This document shows positions 24,749 to 36,549 of a DNA stretch of 64,000 nucleotides, piece by piece. This DNA comes from Symsagittifera roscoffensis. Its lineage: Eukaryota; Xenacoelomorpha; Acoela; Convolutidae. Position numbers and translations under genes: made by a program. The stretch lies in contig NC_087063.1 of the NCBI RefSeq assembly GCF_963678635.1, positions 21,582,701 to 21,646,700 of the forward strand, in the 5' to 3' direction. The notes beneath the pieces are model-generated. The model was not told the DNA's origin. It saw only the letters and a program-made list of their open reading frames with translations, and searched no databases. Position 1 is the first letter of the stretch. Every line of letters starts with the position of its first letter.

Positions 24749-24953
24749 GCCCTCCGGATTGGGACCCCTCTGAATTAGTAGATATAAGACCCCTCCGGAT
24801 TGGGACCCCTCCGAATTAGCAAATATAAGACCCCTCCGGATTGGGACCCCTCCGAATTAGCAAATATAAGACCCCTCCGGATTGGGACCCCTCCGAATTA
24901 GCAAATATAAGACCCCTCCGGATTGGGAGCCCTGTGGTTTGTAATAGTAGCTT
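24749..24953 (-). repeat. 41-bp tandem repeat, duplicate copy
   Basis: Second copy of the array at 18216-18420, again about four units containing GACCCCTCCGGATTGGG and CCTCCGAATTAGCAAATATAA. Units are again nearly identical to each other. Confidence 0.85.
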
Positions 24954-26934
24954 TTCGGAGATTTCCTTCTTTCCTATACCCCTCCGGATACATTCTCCGA
25001 TGCAATTTTGCTTTTTCAATTAACTAGGAAGGGTATGTACTGCTTTCCTAGACCCTTCCGGATTGAAGTTAAGCCTCTTATTTGACAATTCACGCTAACG
25101 GTGAAGGGTCTTATCGCTAGCCCAACTTCGGCTCAATTCAGGTTTTCTTGTGCCTTTAGCCTTCCCTTTTCGTCTAGAACAGCCTAAAGTTACTCTATTC
25201 AACCGCTGTTACCTTTTGGGAGGGGTGTAAGGGCTTTCCTAAAAAAAATTTATAAAACGTGAAGGGTCTACCCTCCCAAATTGGTGAATTTGCTAAAAAC
25301 AATCTCAAAAACTTTTCACGCTTACTTTTTCGAAAAACTTTTGTCTCTATCAGTAAGCTCAGCTAATTTCTGATCTATTGGTACCAAGATCAATTGGATA
25401 TGCCCAGTAGTTCCTAAGTTATTAACCAAAACGTCTTTTTTCTAAAGTCAAGAAATTTCTCTCTTATAGGTTCCGCCTAACTTTTTCCACAATTCTGTTC
25501 TTTTCGACCTGAAAATTATTGATCCGAGCTCAGAAGGCCTATACTCTTCCATTTCAATGCAAAAGACCTGATCTAAAACGCTTTAGTTGAAAAAATTTGC
25601 GAAAAACTATGCTACCTAGACCCCTCCGGATTGATGAATCCACCAAATCAAACACGTTAAGTTCGATTTCTCTGCAACCCGGAAGGCTTTCGGGTAGCGG
25701 GTTCTAAAAAAAAACTCGTAGATTTACTAGTGGACGTTGTCCGAATAACTATTTTTACTGTTCTAACTCAAAAATTTCAAAACATTTTCTGAATTTATAG
25801 TGTTTCGTTTTCTCAAAAATCAAGAAAATTTGGTTTTTTGTTCCAAAATAGTTCCAACCACTTCCGCACTAAACTTAACCGGTTCTATCTATTATAGTAG
25901 TGCAGTTACGATGTAACACACTAATTTAGCGCTTTTTTCCGTTTCAAAAATTATCGATATCTCAAAAATCGCGATTTGTGGGGGAATCAAAATATCGCTA
26001 TTTTGACCCTAAAAACCGGTCTGCTTTCTGTGTTTTTCACTGAAAAACGGTATAGGAGTAATAATATAGGCTAAATAAGTAATAATATTAGTAAAACTAT
26101 ACCCCTCTGGGTTTGTTTAATATCCGAATTAAGGTGCTTAACTCGGATATTCGCACTTCGGTGAAGGGTCACTACAGTGCAGCACTGTCGAGCCACCCAC
26201 AGATTACTATCTTACTTTTTGTACCAAAAGGGATACAAAACTTGTTAACGATACCCAACAGTCGATTGTTGTTGTCCTTGAGCCCCTTCTTGTTGCTCCT
26301 TGTACTGCTTGCCGGATCAGTCTTCTCCCAAGACCCTTCCGAATTGAGCGCAAATCAGCTGACCCTTCCGGATTGGGCGCAATTTATCATTAACGTGCTT
26401 AAATGCTCAAGTAACCCTACAGTACAAGCCTCACAAACGGCTACAAAATTGATAGTAACAATCCTGACTGATATAAATGCCTGTAACAACAATATATCTA
26501 ACAACAACAAACGGGAGGGTCGGATCACATCTTGTCTGGGGGGATGATTTCTACTGATTTTTCTACTTTTTTACTGTTTTTGGTTTTTTTTCGATTTTTT
26601 TTATGGTTTTTGTTTTTCTTGGGTACTATACTACTTTTTTTTTGGTTGTATATATATCTTTAAATGTGTTTGGTCACAAACCTCTCAGGGAACGACGGGA
26701 CCGCGAATCCCCCCACCCTTCCTGGTTCGTAAATTTTCGTTCTTAACTAGGTTAAAAAGCTATTCACGGTAATCCGGAAGGCTTCCGCGTTCCGAGCTAC
26801 CCTTCCACCCCGGCGGTTTTGGCCTATTAAGGGCGTTAATGTGAGCATCCGCTCGGCGCGGAGTGCTCGTTAACGGTTCTGCCGGTCATGATGTTAAAAA
26901 AGAATAACACCCAGGAGCGCCATAAAAACATGTA

Positions 26935-27859
26935 TGTAACATTCGCCCGGAAGATACATATCGACGGAGAACAAAACTAAGTCCTACGACGACTGGCTAA
27001 CGTCTAAACAGAGCTTTGCATGCTTTTCACCGTCTCTACCAAGCCAGTACTTTCGGTGGTCTTTCTAACATCGGGTCGACAAAAAACGTTACTGCTTTCG
27101 GCTTCGGTCAAAACACTCAAATTAACTTAATTACATGAATAAATAGTGAGCTCATGGCTGGGTCTCAGTATCCCCAGACCACGAGGTCACTCTTAAAAAC
27201 AGGGCCACTACTACTTAATAAAATTAGTATTGTTTTTGTTCAGTAGATAAAAATCATCATCTCCATCGAAGATGGATCAACCCTTTCCCCCAACTCCTAG
27301 CTTCTCATTCTAGCAAAATGAATTCAGATGTTAATTAGATTCATTTCAGGACATGACAGGGAAGCTAAAAGTTCATATAAGATTATAAAAGTTTCAGTCA
27401 CGAAACCCCTCCTGATTCTCGAATCCACTGAATCAAGCACGTTAAGCTTGATTTCTCTGTAACCCGGAAGGCTGGTTTCCACCCCTCACCGTTGTCAGCA
27501 ACTGCCTTGCAACTTTTGCAGCGAGACAATAGTTGCAACTTGGAGCGGTCTCTGCTACTTCTGCTTTTCTCTGATTCTGATTCTCAATTTTCTCTTTGTT
27601 GTCGTCGTCGCAACTATCGTTGTTGTGTTTCGTTTCGGTTTTTTCTCTAAAATGGCCGTTTTTGACGTTTCTTAGAATTGTTACGACATCAATTCGAATT
27701 TTTAAAGTTTAGGAATTCCCAAATCCTTCGGCCTTCTCGATTTGTCCAATCGTTCGAACAACACTCTTATTCCTTCAAAATCGTCAATTCGGAAGGTTCA
27801 CTGCTAAAATTTCTAATATGCTGAATCTGCATTTTGATCCATTCTGGTCGAATGTCACA
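26935..27859 (-). repeat. LTR of element A, duplicate copy
   Basis: A 925-bp LTR, TGTAACATTCGCCC to GAATGTCACA, matching 20367-21291 with scattered differences. It is followed by the same LINE sequence (TTTCGGCGACAG) as its twin. Confidence 0.9.
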
Positions 27860-28150
27860 TTTCGGCGACAGATACAATGGGCAATACATAGAAAATTCCT
27901 TCTTTAAAAAATCCGTCATAATCTGGAACAAACTAACAGATGATAAAGTCAACTTTAAAGGCATAGTAACATACAGAAAAGCAAAGATAAAATTCAAAAA
28001 TTATTATTTATTATTATTTACAACAAGACCCCTCTGTGGCAACTCATGGTAAAATTTCATGGAAAAGCTTCAAGTTTATATAATAACATTTATTTATCAA
28101 CCACCTTGAAGCTCTCAGGTGAAAAGTAATCATCGATAATTGTAATCGAG
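27860..28150 (+). pseudogene. LINE 3' piece, duplicate copy, left part
   Basis: This repeats 21292-21583 and ends at ATAATTGTAATCGAG, where element B is inserted. Sequence resumes at 55396 with GAGTTTG, so GAG is the 3-bp target duplication. It encodes the same LINE C-terminal residues, IIWNKLTDDKVNFKG. Confidence 0.88.
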
Positions 28151-29069
28151 TGTGACATTCGACCAGAATGGCCAAAATGCAGTCTCTGCAGAATTCGGTA
28201 TTTTAGCAGCAAGCCTTCCGAATTGGCGATTTAGAACGGATAAGGACGTTATTTGAACGATTAGCCAAACGGTGAAGGCTAGAAGATTCTGGAATTCTAA
28301 TTTTTAAAAATTCGAATTATGACGTCATATTTCTGAGAAACGTCAGAGACGGCCATTTTAGCTAAAATAGCAGAAAGAAGAGAACAACTTTATCTGCGAT
28401 TACGAACAGTACGAAATCGAGACTAAAAGAACAACAACGAACTATCGAACAGCAGAGGACGTTCCGAGTTGCAACTATTGTGCTGTTACAATAGTTGCAA
28501 GGCCGTTGCGAGCAACGGTGAAGGGTAAAACCCAGCCTTCCGAGTTATTGTGAACTGGATATTAAGAAGCTTGATTCACCGGATTCAAGAATCCGGAAGG
28601 GTCTCGGGACGTGGACTTTTATGAACTTATATTGAATTTTAGCATCCGTCATGTCCTGACTTGAATTTAATTAAGATCTTAATTCGTTTTGACAAGAATG
28701 AGGAGCTAGAAGTAGGGGGGAAAGGGTTGATCCATCTTCGATGGAGATGATGATTTTTATCTACTGAACAAAAACAATAGTAATATGATAAGTAGTAGCC
28801 CTGTTTTTAGGAGTGACCTCGTGGTCTGGGGATACTGAGACCCAGCCATGAGCTCACTAATTTTGCATGTAATTCAGTTAATTTGAGCGTTCTGGTCGAA
28901 GCCGGAGAACAGTAACGTTTTTGTCAGCCTGATGTAAGAAAGACCACCGAAAAGTACTGGCTTGGTAGAGACGGTGAAAAACATGCAAAGCTCTGTTTAG
29001 ACGCTAGCCAGTCGTCTTAAGACTTAGTTTTGTTATCCGTCGATATGTATCTTCCGGGCGAATGTTACA
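28151..29069 (+). repeat. 5' LTR of element B
   Basis: A 919-bp LTR. It holds three strong inverted repeats close together: 28469-28500 (13-bp arms TTGCAACTATTGT), 28503-28518 (CCGTTGC-GA-GCAACGG) and 28579-28596 (CCGGATTC-AA-GAATCCGG). A further TCCATC-TTC-GATGGA hairpin is at 28731-28745. It is clearly related to element A's LTR but diverged, so A and B belong to different subfamilies. Confidence 0.94.
28469..28518 (+). promoter_or_regulatory. Paired hairpins in element B 5' LTR
   Basis: A perfect 13-bp inverted repeat with a 6-nt loop (TTGCAACTATTGT and ACAATAGTTGCAA) is followed two bases later by a perfect 7-bp repeat with a 2-nt loop (CCGTTGC and GCAACGG). The first is present in element A's LTRs in slightly altered form. 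Position in the LTR suggests an RNA structure in the transcript ends or a protein-binding site; the role is unknown. Confidence 0.6.
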
Positions 29070-29081
29070 TGTATGTTTTTA

Positions 29082-29097
29082 TGGCGCTCCTGGGTGT
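29082..29097 (+). promoter_or_regulatory. Candidate primer-binding site
   Basis: TGGCGCTCCTGGGTGT starts 12 nt after the 5' LTR. It begins with TGG, as expected for pairing with the CCA end of a tRNA. The block is kept in all copies, including the highly diverged relative at the left edge, where the first bases differ. I cannot name the primer tRNA. Confidence 0.5.
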
Positions 29098-29135
29098 TAT
29101 TCTTTTTTAACATCATGATCGGCAGAACCGTTAAC

Positions 29136-29161
29136 GAGCACTCCGCGCCGAGCGGATGCTC
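29136..29161 (+). promoter_or_regulatory. Hairpin beside the primer-binding site
   Basis: GAGCACTCCGC pairs with GCGGATGCTC across a GCCGA loop, with one bulged base. The same hairpin is present on the other strand near 20275-20303 and 26845-26872. A dimerisation or packaging structure is plausible but unproven. Confidence 0.45.
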
Positions 29162-30940
29162 ACATTAACGCCCTTATTAGGCCTAAACCGCCGGGGCGGA
29201 AGGGTAGTTCGGAACGCGGAGGCCTTCCGGATTGCCGTGAATAGTTTTTTTAACCTAGTTAAGACCGAAAATTCACAAACCAGGAAGGGTGGGGGGATCG
29301 GCCGTCCCCTCGTCCCCTGAGCGGTTGGTGACCAAAAACACTTAAAGATATAAGTAAAACCAAACAAAAAGTAGTATAGTACCCAAGAAAAACAAAAAAC
29401 ATAAAAAAATAACCGAAAAAACCAAAAACAGTAAAAAAGTAAAAAATCAGTAGAAATCATCCCCCCAGACAAGATGTGATTCAACCCCCCCGTTTGTTGT
29501 TGATAGATATATTGTTGTTACAGGCATTTATATCAGTCAGGATCGTTACGATCAATTTTGTGGCCCGTTTGTGAGGCTTGTACTGTAGGGTTATTTGAGC
29601 ATTTAAGCACGTTAATGATAAATTGCGCCCAATCCGGAAGGGTCAGCTGATTTGCGCTCAATTCGGAAGGCTCCGGGGTGAAGACCGATCCGGCAAGCAG
29701 TACAGGGAACAACAGGAAGAGGCTCAACGACAACTACAATCGACTGTTGGGTATCGTTAACAAGTTTTGTATCCCTTTTGGTACAAAAAGTAGGATAGTA
29801 ATCTGTGGGGGGCTCGACAGTGCTGCACTGTAGTGACCCTTCACCGAACTGCGAATATCCGAGTTAAGCACCTTAATTCGGAGATTAAACAAACCCGGAG
29901 GGGTATAGTATTACTAATATTATTACTTATATAGCCTATATTAATAGTCTTATATCATTTTTCAGTGAAAAACAACGAAAACAGACCGGTTTTTAGGGTC
30001 AAAATAGCGATATTTTGATCCCCCCACAAGTCGCGATTTTTGAGATATCGATATTTTTTGAAACGGAAAAAAGCGCTAAGTTAGTGTGTTACATCGTAAC
30101 TGCACTACTGTAACAAGTAGAACCGGTTAACTTTAGTTCGGAAGTGGTTGGAACTAGTTTGGTACCAAAAACCAAATTTTCCCAATTTTTGATAGTAAGA
30201 AACACTAAAAATTTAGAAAATTTTTTGAAATTTTTGAGGTAGGACAGTAAAAATAGTTGTTCGGACAACGTCCACTAGTGAATCTACAAGTCTTAAAATC
30301 CGCTACCCGAAAGCCTTCCGGGTTGCAGAGAAATCGAACATAACGTGTTTGATTTGGTGGATTCATCAATCCGGAGGGGTCCAGGTAGCATAGTTTTTCG
30401 CAAATTTTTTCTACAATAGCGTTTTAGATCGGGTCTTTTGCATTGAACTAGAAGAGTATAGGCCTTCTGAGCTCGGATCAATAATTTTTAGGTCGAAAGG
30501 ACCAGATTTGCGGAAAAAGTTAGGCGGAACCTATAAGAGAGAAAATTTTTTGAGTTCGGAAAAAAGACGTTTTGGTTAACAACTTTGGAACTACTGATCA
30601 TATCGAGTTGATCTTGGTACCAATAGATCAGAAATTAGCTGAGCTTACTAATAGGATCAGAAATTTTTCGGAAAAGCGAGCGAGAAAATTTTTTGAGATT
30701 GTTTTTAGCAAATTACACAAATCCGGAGGGGTACACCCTTCACGTTTTATAAATTTTTCTAAAAAACCCTTATACCCCTACCAAAAGTTGATAGCGATTG
30801 AACTAAGTAACTTAAGACAGTTCTAGACAAAAAGGGAGGGCTGAAGGCACAAGACAACCATAATAGAGTCGAAATTAGGCAAGTGATAAGACCCTTCACC
30901 GTTAGTGTGAATTGTCAAATAAGTGCCTTAACTTCAATCC

Positions 30941-31290
30941 GGAGGGGTCTAGGAAAGGACCCTATACCCTTCCCAGTTAATTCAAACAGCATAATAGCAA
31001 CGCAGAACGTATCCGGAGGGGTATAAGCTGAAATTAAGAAAACTACAAAAAGCTACTTTGACAGAGCTAAGGGCTCCGAAGTCAGAGGGGTCCGAATCCG
31101 GAGGGGTCTACTTTCCACAAAACCGGAGGGGTCCGAATCCGGAAGGGTCTTATAGTCGCTAATTCGGAGGGGTCCAAATCCGGAGGGGTCTACTATTAAC
31201 TAACTCGGAGGGGTCCCAATCCGGAGGGGTCTATATTCTGACAGTCCGGAAGGGTCCTATTTGTGCCAATCCGGAGGGGTATTATTTTAT
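30941..31290 (+). repeat. Degenerate 41-bp array of ATCCGGAGGGGTC motifs
   Basis: This is the counterpart of the array in element A. Alternating ATCCGGAGGGGTC and TCGGAGGGGTCC blocks have spacers that vary between units, giving roughly a 41-bp period. Unlike A, only the motif is kept and the spacers have drifted, which suggests selection on the motif itself. Confidence 0.75.
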
Positions 31291-32061
31291 TAAGGACTTA
31301 GGTGAACGAAAGAAAGACTAAAGAGCGAGAGGTATTAGGTTATTAATACACAGGCTAGGTATCAGTGACTGCACTGGTAACTTGCCTCTCAAAAAGAACC
31401 AGACTAATACAAAACAGGTCCGAACTCGGATATTCGCGACACTAAGTCTAAATTAAAAAGAGCGTGACTCATTGGTGTGGATTGAAACATAATACGTTTT
31501 TGGGGAAAGTGACTGCCCTGAGGATTTTAGTAGGTCTAGCTCGGGCAGTCCGAAGGCAGATAGGTAACACAGTACTCGGTGGGTGCAATAGACGCCCACT
31601 TGAGAAAATAACTGCCTTCAAAGTTTTGTCTGTTTGGTGCAGCACCAAGCAGGGAAAGCTTTTTCTTTAGAAGACAAGTTCGACTATTGTACTGCAACCG
31701 ACTAAGAGTACAAGACACATACGTTTTTTTTATATATACATTCATATTGTGTCAATATATATTTTTTTTGTTTTTTGATTTTAAATCAACCTAAACTGTG
31801 CTTGATTGGGTAGTGAGTACACTATCTTTTAAATTGACTGATAACATCATATTGTGCTAGTTTCCAGATCTTTGGACCGATAATCGGCTATTGTGAATAA
31901 ATTTTATACAAACTGTACTCCGACAACATACAGGGATTCGTGGTCACTATTTAATAGAATCTGGTGAAATTTATTGTGTTGTGTCATTATTATTGTTAAT
32001 AAAACTATAAGGTCTCTAGCAATTGAGTCAAGAGTAGGCATAGGAAAGTGACAAATAAAGA

Positions 32062-35000
32062 ATGAGTTTAGACAAGTCAAGGATACCAAAACGAGGTAAT
32101 AGCTCTAGGAAATTCATACCTGAAAAGCAAAGAAAAACGATGACCGATCCTTTTGTGGATTGGATCAAGCGAACCCGGTCCGATAAAGAGGGGACGGTTT
32201 CAGGCAGAATGGTTGAAACGAGAAGTCAAAAGACCTCAGAAGAGCGAAGAGAACTGTTAGAGGTGGAGGTCAATACGGACCATACCATGAACGACAACCA
32301 GGGAGTAAATGGACTGGAAGGGAGAGGCAGAAGGCTGGCGAGTGAATCTACTCCGGTAGAACAAGGCCATGATTTTGCCACTTCCACCGGGACGTTGGAT
32401 CGAGAGGAGATGTCGGAACTGTCCGACATCTCAACTGAAGTAACGGCGACTAGAAGATCTCCGACAGACAACACTATGATGGCAGGCGGAATGGGGAAAC
32501 AAACAACGTCATCATCATTCTCAGAAAGAATGAAGAACACCTTCGGAAACATCTTTCCATTCAGCATGGGAGGAGGAGCAGGAAACGATGGGGAATCCCA
32601 GGAGGAAGAGGATGAAGAGGAGCAAGGGGACTTTGGATCTCAAGTCAGCCTCAATAGTTCGATCCATGAGAGTGAGGCACACGTCGGAAGAGAGACTGGA
32701 ACCATGGATAAATTTGGTGTAGTGACAACGATAAGCAAAGAGGCAAACACACCGGGCCAGTCGAAGGACTTCGCGATCAGGACAAGTTCGGAGCCACAAC
32801 CTGAAGAGAGTAGAACCAGAGGGCTTGGCAACGCGTTAGCGGATCCTGAAATGGATAATGAAAAGACGTCAAGACAGAGAGTCAAGGCCCGGATCTCGAC
32901 CAGCACGAAGCTACCTGGGACCGACAGAGTTACACCACCACTAGTGACGCCACTCATGGATAACGGGGCAGCACTAGAGGAAGCCTTAAACAACATAGTG
33001 GGCAGTTTAGGAGAACAAAATGAACAGATGTCGATAAGGATGAGTGAACTAGAAAGAGCAGTTCACATTGAAAGAGAAAGTCTGCGGGAAGAAATAAACC
33101 GCAACAGACAAGAAGTTGACAGAAGCGAAAAACGCTTGAAAGAAAGAACGGACGAACATATGACGAGGAACTTGTCGCGAATGACAAGAGAAGCGGAACA
33201 GAGGGAGTTACGCTTAAGAGCCGACATGGAGAAGTTAAGAATTCAGCAAGAGCAGTCTCTTGGGTCTCTTGACACAAAGATAGACGCGATGATGGAGAGG
33301 CGAACGCAGGCTATCATGGATAGGTTGGAAGGGCTACTAAGCAGCAAGAGTGGACCAAAAGAAGGAGAGCCGAACTCGGGAGGTCCCAGCAGGGAACCGA
33401 GGGTGAACTTCAATGAAAGGAGGAAGACATATGGATCCACTAGAGGCAGGGGCAGTTCATCAGGCTATGCCACAAGGAGTAATACAGCATGGGGCCCGAA
33501 CAGTAGAGCGAGTTCAACGGGGAACAAACAAACCTCGAACGAACGACCAACGCAAAGCACACATGCGACTGGGAGAAGCGATTCTGGCAACATGGGGCAT
33601 ACAAGCCCGAGGAGGAGTCACATGGGCCAAGCGGGAAACGCTCATGGTGATTCGGATTGTAGGGATGTACCGCACACAGAGCCTTCGACAAGGTGTGAGG
33701 ACACTCAAGCGGGACACTCAAGGGATGCTACGGCTATGGCCACAGCATTTGAACCCCTGAACAGGTCTTTGGAGACATTCCTGACGCGGTTATCTAGAAC
33801 CAATGAACGCAGTGAAAAGTCCAGAAGAGTCTTTAAGAAACCAAGATGCTACAAAGACGAATCTGATGGCTGTATTGATACCTGGATAGAGGTAATGAAG
33901 CTGCATTTCGAGGAAGAAGACTTGTCTGAGAGACAGGAATGCAGCGCGCTCACCAGCAACTTAGAAGGGACAGCCCTGAACTGTGTCATGGCCAAGAAAC
34001 AGTATCAACGTGACACTGCTGAGAAAATCTTCGAAATTTTATTAAACCGTTTCGGATCAGGGGTGCAGGGGCACCAGGCGATGATGCGCTTCGAGAAACG
34101 GAGGCAGCGGGAAGATGAAACTATAGACAAGTTTCTCGATGATTTGGAAATGCTGAGAAGACGCAGCCAACCGGATGAGTCAAATCGAAGGATGAACCTG
34201 GCCGTAGCCTCAAAATTCATCGATGGTGTGAAAAACGATGAACTTCGTACGATGCTAGCAACGCATTACACACCACTATCAACTAATGCGCCAACACCGG
34301 AGGAGTTGAGACTCAAATCGAAAGAGTATCTATTGCTGAAACCTCCTTCGAGATCTGGATATTACAAGAACAATTATGGCAATTTTAACAACGGACCAGC
34401 GAACCAAGGGAACAATTGGTACAAACCGAGGGACGATATGGACAAGAGACGCTCTTGTGCTAATTGTAGTTCAACAGACCATCATGTGTCAGCATGCCCA
34501 GCTTATAAACAAGGCATGAAAGCAATAGGCTTTAGCCTCGAGGACGAAGATGCGTCAGAGTTGGAACATGAGGATTTCATGAGAGGAGTAATTGCGAAAT
34601 TCGGCCCGAGGTGTTTCTTTTGCAACTTGGAAGGTCATTTTAAATCAGACTGTCCACAATTCTGGGATGCAGTGGCAGACATCAAGCATCCAAGGCATGA
34701 AGAAGCTTTATCAGGAGTGAAAGCAAGCAAGGCTCGACTTTTAAACGAAGCAGAGGCACGCAGGAAGGACAAACCTCAAGAGCTGGCGGCAAAGAAAATG
34801 CAAGCGGTAACAGGAGAAGCACGTGAACCGGAACCAGCAACTGCGGCCGATGACTTCAAGATCGATTATAAGGCAGCCGCAAAGGATGCTTTAAATAGAG
34901 TACAGCAGGAATTGGTGACGAAAGAGATCGAACAAAAAGTGAAACTTGAACTGGAAAATGAAAAGCTTCAGGAGCATCTGAATACCTTCGAAGCAACGGA

Positions 35001-35100
35001 GTTCGAGGAGACGAAAACACCAAGCAGTTTAGATATGAAACTTAAAGTGATCTCCGGTAAGAGGTTCGGCATGGCGCCGCAAGGAAAGAAGATACAGTCG
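32062..35100 (+). pseudogene. gag: Element B gag
   Basis: A capsid protein of about 1,000 residues, large for the family. It starts MSLDKSRIPKRGNSSRKFIP. An acidic, serine-rich first part is followed by a charged helical stretch with coiled-coil character (33000-33330), an RG-rich disordered part (33340-33650), a retrotransposon-gag core (33870-34240, CIDTWIEVMKLHFEEEDL) and two canonical CX2CX4HX4C zinc knuckles at 34456-34497 (CANCSSTDHHVSAC) and 34612-34653 (CFFCNLEGHFKSDC). After these comes another charged helical part. The knuckles bind packaged RNA in this family. Confidence 0.9.
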
Positions 35101-35439
35101 ATAATCTCAGTGGCTGGACACCAGGTAATAAGAAATTTGAGTGAACCATCAGAGTTCACTTTAATGCATTTGGACACATATGCAGATTATCTGAGGCAGG
35201 TGGAGCCACGCACTGAGTCGAGAGCTGTGCGAGCACTACTAACGACGGGTGGCCCTCGCATGAAGAAACTTCATGGACGCTAGTTGGAGGTCTATGGGCC
35301 GTATCAAATAATGCTGAACGTGGATGGAATCAGCATCTACACCAGGACTTACATAACAACAGATGATGACCAAATGGGGCAGATCTATTTGGGTGAAGAG
35401 GAACTCAAAGTCCGCAGGATAGGCCATGACGCCATGATG

Positions 35440-35870
35440 GAACAAGACGCGGTACATATTGGATATGAAGCAGATGTGACAGCACACCTGCTTGACACCA
35501 ACGGAACAAAAATCGGAGTCACAGGGCTTCTGGACACAGGCGCGGTGGTGAGTGTGATGCCGATAAAAACCTGGGAGAGAATGGGCTTCACGCGGGAAGA
35601 TTTGATTCCTACGAATCTCCGACTAGCCGCTGCAAATCGAGGAGCTATCTACGTAGCCGGAAGAACACCGGTGACGGTCCTTCACATGGGAGGACGGAAC
35701 CTTTGGATGAGCTTCTTGGTGGTAGAGAATCTGGACGACGCCGACCAATTCAGCTTGGGCAGAGATTTTGTCAGGAACTTTGACGTGATGATTGACTTGA
35801 ACAACGGTCTAATACGGATTAGAAACCCGGACCGAAAGTATGTTAAGAGACCAGTTAATAGGATAATAAC
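35440..35870 (+). pseudogene. Element B aspartic protease
   Basis: A retropepsin-like domain with GLLDTGAVVSVMP (DTG at 35533-35541), followed by a flap-like region and ending near FSLGRDFVRNFDVMID, which fits the LGRDF block of Ty3 proteases. It would process the gag-pol product. A spacer of about 230 residues follows before the RT. Confidence 0.88.
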
Positions 35871-36549
35871 AGATGAAAATAAGGTACCAGTTTTTTTGGA
35901 TAGAAAAGTAAAGTTACAACCAGGACAAGCTGTAGTAGCAATTTTTAGAATGAGAAATTTAAATTCGTTAAGTGATAGCAAACAGGTTTGCTTAGTACCG
36001 AATCCAAATAGTCAGAGTTCGGTGATTTTAGGCCGGAGCTTCTCGGTAACGCGAAACGGACTGTGTGTCAGTGTGTTGTTGAACACACTGGACACCACGG
36101 TTTCAATCCAGCGTGGAAAGAAGCTTGGCTACGCCTTGCCGATGAGGACCGACTATGAAGAGACACAAAACTTGAAGAAATATAGTGTGAAAGACTGTCC
36201 TTATCATGCAAATAAGGATAAAATCTTAAAGAGAATTAATGAATTAAAATCTATTCATAAATTGTTTTCAATGAAATCCGAAACGGACGACGGCTTATCA
36301 AGCTGCTCGAATTTTCCGGAACGCCCCTCGTCATATGAACTAGATTCTGACAAACCGGTTTTGCCAGAAATAGAACATTTAAAAGGAAAAATAGGTGAGG
36401 GAGATTTTGAAAAATTGCGGGACCTCCTAAATCGGAACGCCGAGGTATTTTCAAAACATAAGGCGGACATCGGTTGCTGTAATTTCGTCGAACACGAAAT
36501 CTAACTAGAAGAGGGTGCCGTTCCCCATAGGGAAGGCGCAAGGCGAATG

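Larger units (their letters stand above)
22633..27859 (-). mobile_element. Partial second copy of element A 5' end (duplicate)
   Basis: This contains part of gag (22633-23903), the leader (23904-26934) and an LTR (26935-27859) in minus orientation. It is not an independent insertion: it shares the same LINE flank as element A, so it arose by tandem duplication of the A locus. The gag start lies at 23903 going down, 6,532 bp from its twin. It is a broken fossil fragment. Confidence 0.9.
29070..32061 (+). other. Element B leader, about 3 kb, non-coding
   Basis: This lies between the 5' LTR and the gag ATG. It has no reading frame shared with A. It carries a candidate primer-binding site (29082-29097), a nearby hairpin (29136-29161), scattered ATCCGGARGGGTC motifs and the repeat array at 30941-31290. 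So long a leader is unusual for the family and is likely to hold packaging or translation signals (inference). Confidence 0.75.

Noticed and set aside
22633-27859. An independent third insertion of the A subfamily
   Set aside because: The flanking LINE and the far right flank are the same as those of element A in the same order, so it is a segmental duplicate.
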